Origin: Haliclona indistincta
Taxonomy: Eukaryota; Porifera; Demospongiae; Haplosclerida; Chalinidae
Direction of reading: 5' to 3'
Assembly: GCA_964017065.1 (NCBI GenBank)
Contig: OZ024790.1
Span: 11,667,498 to 11,731,497, forward strand
Length of the DNA: 64,000 nucleotides
The notes beneath the pieces are model-generated. The model was given only the letters and a program-made list of their open reading frames with translations. It had not been told where the DNA came from and did not search any database. Numbering within the stretch: the stretch's first letter is position 1; each line of letters starts with the position of its first letter. Positions 59,073 to 64,000 of this stretch are shown here, piece by piece. Position numbers and translations under genes: made by a program.

Positions 59073-60828
59073 TTTAATGCATAGTGCCAGGCTCTTTTAT
59101 ACTCACTTCCACAACAATTCTATTTCCACCCACACATACCATGTTCAGGAAATGTACACACATGTCATGTTAGCTAATCAGTGTGTTTACACTAGATTGA
59201 CTTATTATGTATATGCTACACAGTCTTCTCCTTGTGTTCACAAACTTGACACAAAGTCATCACAGCGAATCATTACCAGACAATACAACTTACAGGCTAT
59301 CTGGAACACATATATCCTCAGACAAGAATCCAATGCTACACAAACAAATACTATCACAACAGACCAGCATATGACACATTCAAATACTATCACAACAGAC
59401 CAGAGGACACATACAAATACTATCACAACATACCAAACACATTTGCTGCTACCAAACCATTGTGTGGGCGTATGAGACTACTATGGCTCATAGCTCATGG
59501 CATGCATGGTTCTGGTTTCCATGGCATACATTCTCCTCAAACATTGCCTCAACCAACAAATTATGCTTGTAATTTACTTGTCAAGAACTGTTCAGTTCTG
59601 TGCTGGTCTGTGGTTTAGGTTCAGACTTTCTTGAGATAATGGATAGCAATTTGTATTCCAGTTGGTTTTGTCACGGTTCATTTGGTTTTCTTTGCTGTGT
59701 AGTTACTTTTAAGGTGACGGCCATTGTGCCCACACACAGTCAATGCACTATGAATAATATAATTTCCACTGAATACTGACAATGTAAATGTGACCGTGAA
59801 TCAGTCATGTTTTGGTGCGCCAAATTGTACGATCAGCATTGCTGGGTAAGCAGTTTCAGCATGACACACAGTCGTCCATACTGATAGTCTCTGGCACCCT
59901 AGAGAATGCTAACCTATTGGTAAATGATACACTGTTACAGCACGTCTGAAAAGTGTTCCGCCATTTACAGTTTACTATCACTCCAGTTTTGCCTGCTGTC
60001 ACCGAGTTGCACAGTACTTGGCATTGAACATAGCACACAAGAGAAGGAATAGCATTAAATAGCATTAAGTGTCTTTATTGCTGGCCTTCACAGCGCTCTA
60101 ACATGTGAGTGCTAGAGTGCTCCAGCACAACTCTTTAGTTTTTTCACTCCTAATTTTAACATGGACTGTTTAAAACTTGACTTGTGTATCACTCATGTTT
60201 AACTTTAGTTGGCTTGATAGAACGACTAAGACTAACATGCTTACAGTGGTTTGTTTGTTGCAGTGTATCGATCATGTCGATCACTTATTTGTTGTATCTA
60301 CTTATGTGTAGCTTGGTATAATAGAATATTGTCAACATTGCTATCTCTTGATCTCTCTTTCCTTCTCTTCTCATTGATTTTACATACTCATTATCAGCAT
60401 ATCAATATAGTTATTGTATTGTAGTTTTTTGGGTTTTTTGAGCTTGTAAATGACTTAATAATATTAAAAGAATAATAGTAATAAAAGTTAGATTAATCCA
60501 CAGATAGCCTCCCCTCGACAATAGCAAGTTCGAGGGAAGCGTACAGTAATTAATGGTTAATATCTAATCACTAGTCATTGTTTGTTAGTATCAGTGTGTG
60601 TAATCTTCTTTTCTCCATGAGCCCAGACCAGTATACAGTAGTTGTCAGCTCTGGTGGTACAGGGCTGTGTGTGATGGTATAATAATGATGAAGCTACACA
60701 TGTAGTGAGGCTTACTAGTGCAGTGGAGTAGCTTTCAGTTGAGAGAGTGTGTCCAGTGACTAGCTGACTGGTCTCTACACTATACTGCTCAGCTTGTACT
60801 GGTTTACTGTACTCCATTACTGAATGAG

Positions 60829-61123
60829 CTAGACAATGAATGGACCAATGAGCAGCGGAGATCAATCACTTTAGTAGTTTAGTTCCACGAGTATTATCAC
60901 TTTAGTGTAGACTGAAAATTGTTAGTAACTGCACACTTCATTCACTTCCTCTTTTGCTTGCTTGATGCCTCTCTTCTGCATGCTCTTGCAATGCTTTTAT
61001 ACCCTAACCAAGAGCATTGTTTAGTAGTATCAAATTTCTCAGTCTGCTGTGATCTCATGCACTTTGTGAGAAACAATACTAATGCTTCACTGTATAATGC
61101 AAACATAGTTAGTTAACCATTAT
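60829..61123. other. non-coding stretch
   Basis: Nothing recognised. Confidence 0.5.
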
Positions 61124-61273
61124 AGTAAAACCTCTCACTGCGGACACCCCTCAAATAAGGACATCCAGAGAAATGTGGCCGTCGTCTATGATGCATAATA
61201 AAACCACTGAAATCATGCAAATCAGGACATTGATAGAGGGTTCAAAGAGTGTCCAGATTAGTGGAGTTATACT
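61124..61273. mobile_element. short TIR element (MITE, 150 bp)
   Basis: agtaaaacctctcactgcgg followed by acac at the left; the reverse complement of the right end reads agtataactccactaatctg followed by gacac. An imperfect terminal repeat of about 25 bases. The same style as 1084-1173. Confidence 0.65.
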
Positions 61274-61543
61274 AAACAATGTCATACAACTAGCCATTGC
61301 CACATGCTGTATTCTCATGTGATTATTAGCTCCAGTTATTAAAGATTCCAATAGTTTCTAGTTAATTGTATTCATGATGCCATGGAGACCGGAACCATGC
61401 CATGAGTTATGTTGTACATTTGATACTAGTCTCTGACTCCCACACATTCATGCACATAAATAAAATTATTATTCAGTAACATTCAGGAAATACCAGTATC
61501 AATGTCATGTTTTTATTAAGAATGATAGTAATTATTATTTCAG

Positions 61544-61999
61544 GTGAATGAGCATATACCACGGGTGAGACATAAAGATAAAGGTAAGTCAAAAAGATAC
61601 ATTGTTTAAAACCGATTCAGACCGCACCATGTCCACAGGTGGTGAAAGTCGTACTCGCACAGGGTAGCCACATTTGGATCTGTAGCCTCGGATACATCTA
61701 ATCGATGAACATAAAAGTGCAAATGATAGAGAACATCTTATCCAAGTCAGCACACTGGAGTAAGGATTTTGACATTTTGAGGAAATGAGGGATGCCAATC
61801 ACTTAATTGTAAAAAATCATTGCTTCATGCCCCAGCCCACCTGTTGAAGAGAAAACAAGGGGGTTGAAACAGCCATGCTCCATTTCTCTGACCCGTGCAC
61901 CATAATCATGCTTTTCTCATGCTCGTGTCGTTTGTACATTGCAGGGATGGAGTACATTGTGTTTGAGGGTGCCAGTGGGTTGAACACACATATGCCAAA
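61544..61999 (+). CDS. two candidate exons of an unknown gene
   Basis: The segments 61544-61583 and 61945-61999 each have AG before and GT after (tttcag/gtaagt and ttgcag/gtaagc). They join in phase to give VNEHIPRVRHKDKGMEYIVF followed by EGASGLNTHMPK. I do not recognise the protein. No further exon was found with confidence on either side. A minus-strand frame (61817-62050) overlaps. Compatible phases and good splice sites make this more than chance, but it is only about 31 residues. Confidence 0.35.
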
Positions 62000-62361
62000 G
62001 TAAGCCCTAAGTTTTTGAGTACAGTATATATGTCCTTTTGTTGATCTCACTATTTCTTAGAAATTATTTTTTTTCATGCAAACAAGTGATTAACAAAATT
62101 ACAGAATCTTATTTATGCACAGCGTTATCATAGAACAGTTTGTGCTAGTGTTTAAGACAAGATGCATGTACTCACTTTTGTTAAAATACAGTTGTTTGGA
62201 CACCTGGATCATGGAGCCGTAATATTATTAGTGAAATTTTATGATACAGTATTCAATATAAATACCTTCTGTGTGCATTAAATCACAGCATATAGCTGGA
62301 TGCAAGACAGAGAATCCTGTTTGGCTAGTTTGGTAGACAACCATGCATAGCATCTCAACAG

Positions 62362-62896
62362 GTAGCCTCGCCTCCAGGCCACTCCCCCTGCTGAGGAGAT
62401 GGCCTGGTCCAGACTGTCTGCGCATGCTCCAATATTACCAGTAAAACCTGGTAATCAGTAAAACATCGCACACGATCGGGGCATTTTAACGCACACTATC
62501 GAGACATGTCCGTTTCATCTTCCTATTGAAACAGCTAGTTTAAACTACGCAAGAAGGCTTCTGGTGCAAACATGCTGTTGTACCCAAAATAAACTGCGTT
62601 TTTGGTCCGGAGAGAGTGATTCTAGCGTACAGAAGTCGGTAGATCGTCAAGTGGGCGTGGCTAACTTCACTCGCAAACCTTCGCGTAAGAATCTCGTTGT
62701 GCAAGTTGGTATTGCGTATTATCAGTGATCACAGCACTAGTTTGTACGTGTAATGGTTACAAAGGTTAGTGAAATGCACAGAAACAACGGCTCGAATTAC
62801 TGTCCGCACTTGGAGGGTTAACGGAAAATCTTCGCGCATGCGTATGCAGTCATTACCAGGCCATTATATTAAAAAATGGCCTGGATGCGAGGCTAC
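62362..62896. mobile_element. TIR element, 535 bp, 7-bp target duplication
   Basis: gtagcctcgcctccaggcca at the left and tggcctggatgcgaggctac at the right are inverse with one or two differences. tcaacag lies on both sides (62355-62361, 62897-62903). Inner accaggttttac/taccagg words also pair. The interior is non-coding. Confidence 0.9.
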
Positions 62897-62903
62897 TCAA
62901 CAG

Positions 62904-63314
62904 GTAGTCATACAAGGCTTCTTCATATGTCTATATGTTGTATCTTGTGTTTCCTTAACTGCCTTTAGGAAACCATTCTATAACATACCGGTAATATAAT
63001 CTACTTGAGAATGTGATAGGTTGATTTTAACAATGTAAATCAAGGAAATACCAATCATGTTGGTTACAATGTCCATAGAGACGGGCCCCCATAATTCAAC
63101 CTTTGTTATAAGATAATGGGACATAATATATAGCTCATAGAAAAGAGGATCTCTCAGAGTGATTCACTCTGCACACTAGAACATTGTGTTTGCCTATTGA
63201 CATTATCCACTATTGAGCTAGTTTTGGACCACAATTTCTAGGCCTTTATTAACAGCTGGCATTAATTAAATTTTTATTATTAATGTCCACATATTTTGTT
63301 TTCTTGTTTTTCAG
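62904..63314. other. non-coding, partly duplicated
   Basis: 63205-63312 resembles 21935-22020 and includes the polypyrimidine/acceptor sequence before exon copy E. Confidence 0.6.
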
Positions 63315-63381
63315 ACCGCACCCCTCTGTTACCATTGATACCAGGCAGTGGAGAGCTAGTGGAGGCTAACTATGTCATCAG
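63315..63381 (+). pseudogene. isolated intact-frame copy of the 67-nt ABCD3-like exon, altered donor
   Basis: Coding sequence equals the copy at 44040-44106. The donor reads gttacata instead of gtaacata, which weakens it. A TIR-type palindrome begins right after, in place of the usual L repeat. Confidence 0.75.
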
Positions 63382-63590
63382 GTTACATAGATTATTACAT
63401 AGTACGTCATCTTTCACCAATCAGATTGCTCTATTCGAGGGCATTAATGTAGGTTAATGACCGCTCGTAGCGTCTTCTATAGCAACAGACCATTGCGTCT
63501 TTGCGAGTTTGAATAATTCACGATGATATTGCGCTCACAGTGTTGTGTGCGATGAACTATATAATAAGCCAGTTATTGCACTACACAACT

Positions 63591-63694
63591 CGGGCATTAA
63601 CCGACATAAATGACCTCGGGAAAGTCGGTTGCCCTCGACCGTTACTCGGGCAACTCGACTTTCCCACGGTCATTTATGTCGGTTAATGCCCTCG
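63591..63694. repeat. hairpin, about 104 bp, in a larger inverted structure
   Basis: cgggcattaaccgacataaa and gacctcgggaaagtcg pair with cgactttcccacggtc and tttatgtcggttaatgccc. A more diverged gagggcattaatgtaggtta lies at 63438. Probably the right part of a TIR element spanning about 63390-63700. Confidence 0.7.
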
Positions 63695-63799
63695 CGTGAG
63701 GGCAATAACTAATACTTAATCTCTATAGACTTAATTTCTTTTCACAATAAATCAACCCCTTTTAATCTTGCATTTATATTTTTAATTTTTAATCATTTT

Positions 63800-64000
63800 C
63801 AGAAACAGATGAATTCAGAAGCAAGTTTGTAATTTCAGGTAAATAACTTACTACAGTTGCATGACATTATACTCTTCTTTCTGATAATGTCTAGATCAGA
63901 GAGAACCTGTCATTGATCTACAAGTGTTGCAACAAAGTAACTTGAAATCAGAAATTCTAAATGAACAGAATCACAAGAAAATGCAATCCAGCACTGGAAA
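63800..64000 (+). repeat. duplicate of 26615-26815
   Basis: Near-identical words (atgaattcagaa, gatcagagagaacctgtc, ctacaagtgttgcaacaa, caatccagcactgg) in the same order. It continues beyond the window. Function unknown. Confidence 0.75.

Larger units (their letters stand above)
56712..60828. repeat. composite block L(long) - internal - L (copy 4), with a large insertion
   Basis: A long-form L at 56712-57088, internal sequence 57090-57200 and 59073-60574, and a short L at 60575-60828. Element X copy 2 (57201-59072) splits the internal block between tttactgctat and aatgcatagt, which are contiguous at about 18910 and 44720. Confidence 0.8.

Noticed and set aside
17128..60828. L repeats as classical LTRs of a retrotransposon
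   Set aside because: No tg...ca ends, primer-binding site, polypurine tract or gag/pol reading frame was found. The idea is kept only as an open question in the findings.
34332..64000. Nucleotide-binding-domain exons of the transporter
   Set aside because: I looked for Walker A (GPNGxGKS) and LSGGE coding patterns on the plus strand and saw none.

Overview
This is eukaryotic DNA from an invertebrate animal. Genes are split by short GT-AG introns, base composition is AT-rich, and most of the window is transposon and repeat DNA. The one conserved host gene is a peroxisomal half-transporter of the ABCD3/PMP70 type. An early-branching metazoan such as a demosponge fits (very compact introns, many hairpin MITEs, a metazoan Tnp2-like transposon), but this is inference; nothing here fixes the species.

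Layout. 0-6 kb holds foldback and terminal-inverted-repeat (TIR) elements: a palindromic element with 126-bp tandem repeats at 1.88-3.56 kb, a hairpin at 4.1 kb, and a TIR element with target duplication at 5.10-5.78 kb. About 6.4-13.8 kb is an apparently complete autonomous DNA transposon. It has two head-to-head genes, a 965-aa Tnp2/CACTA-like transposase on + and a 13-exon, about 411-aa accessory protein on -, separated by 171 bp. A short deletion derivative of it lies at 25.98-26.27 kb.

15.3-17.0 kb is a decayed copy of the 5' half of the ABCD3-like gene, whose better copy lies at 29.8-34.3 kb. That better copy has 16 predicted exons. They are phase-compatible except at one junction (exon 7/8), where a frameshift is predicted. 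It encodes the membrane domain only; no nucleotide-binding-domain exon is visible. Its last visible exon (67 nt) occurs five times in the window, at 16.9, 22.0, 34.3, 44.0 and 63.3 kb. Four of these are followed within about 200 bp by the same dispersed repeat, here called L. L (short form about 250 bp, long form about 370 bp) is present about eleven times and often brackets a non-coding internal block of up to about 2 kb. So 15-63 kb grew largely by segmental duplication and later insertion.

Other highlights: an 18-bp satellite of about 62 copies (24.5-25.65 kb); a 7.2-kb near-perfect palindrome (36.09-43.30 kb) whose axis is a spacer-free inversion of a 53-bp tandem array at 40,366/40,367, with different nested insertions in the two arms; TIR elements with identifiable target duplications; and, on the minus strand at 51.8-53.7 kb, three unrelated gene fragments (CXC-type cysteine-rich, immunoglobulin-like, TTF-type zinc finger). 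Much of the remaining sequence is non-coding with no recognisable gene. No tRNA, rRNA, CRISPR array or prokaryotic feature was seen.
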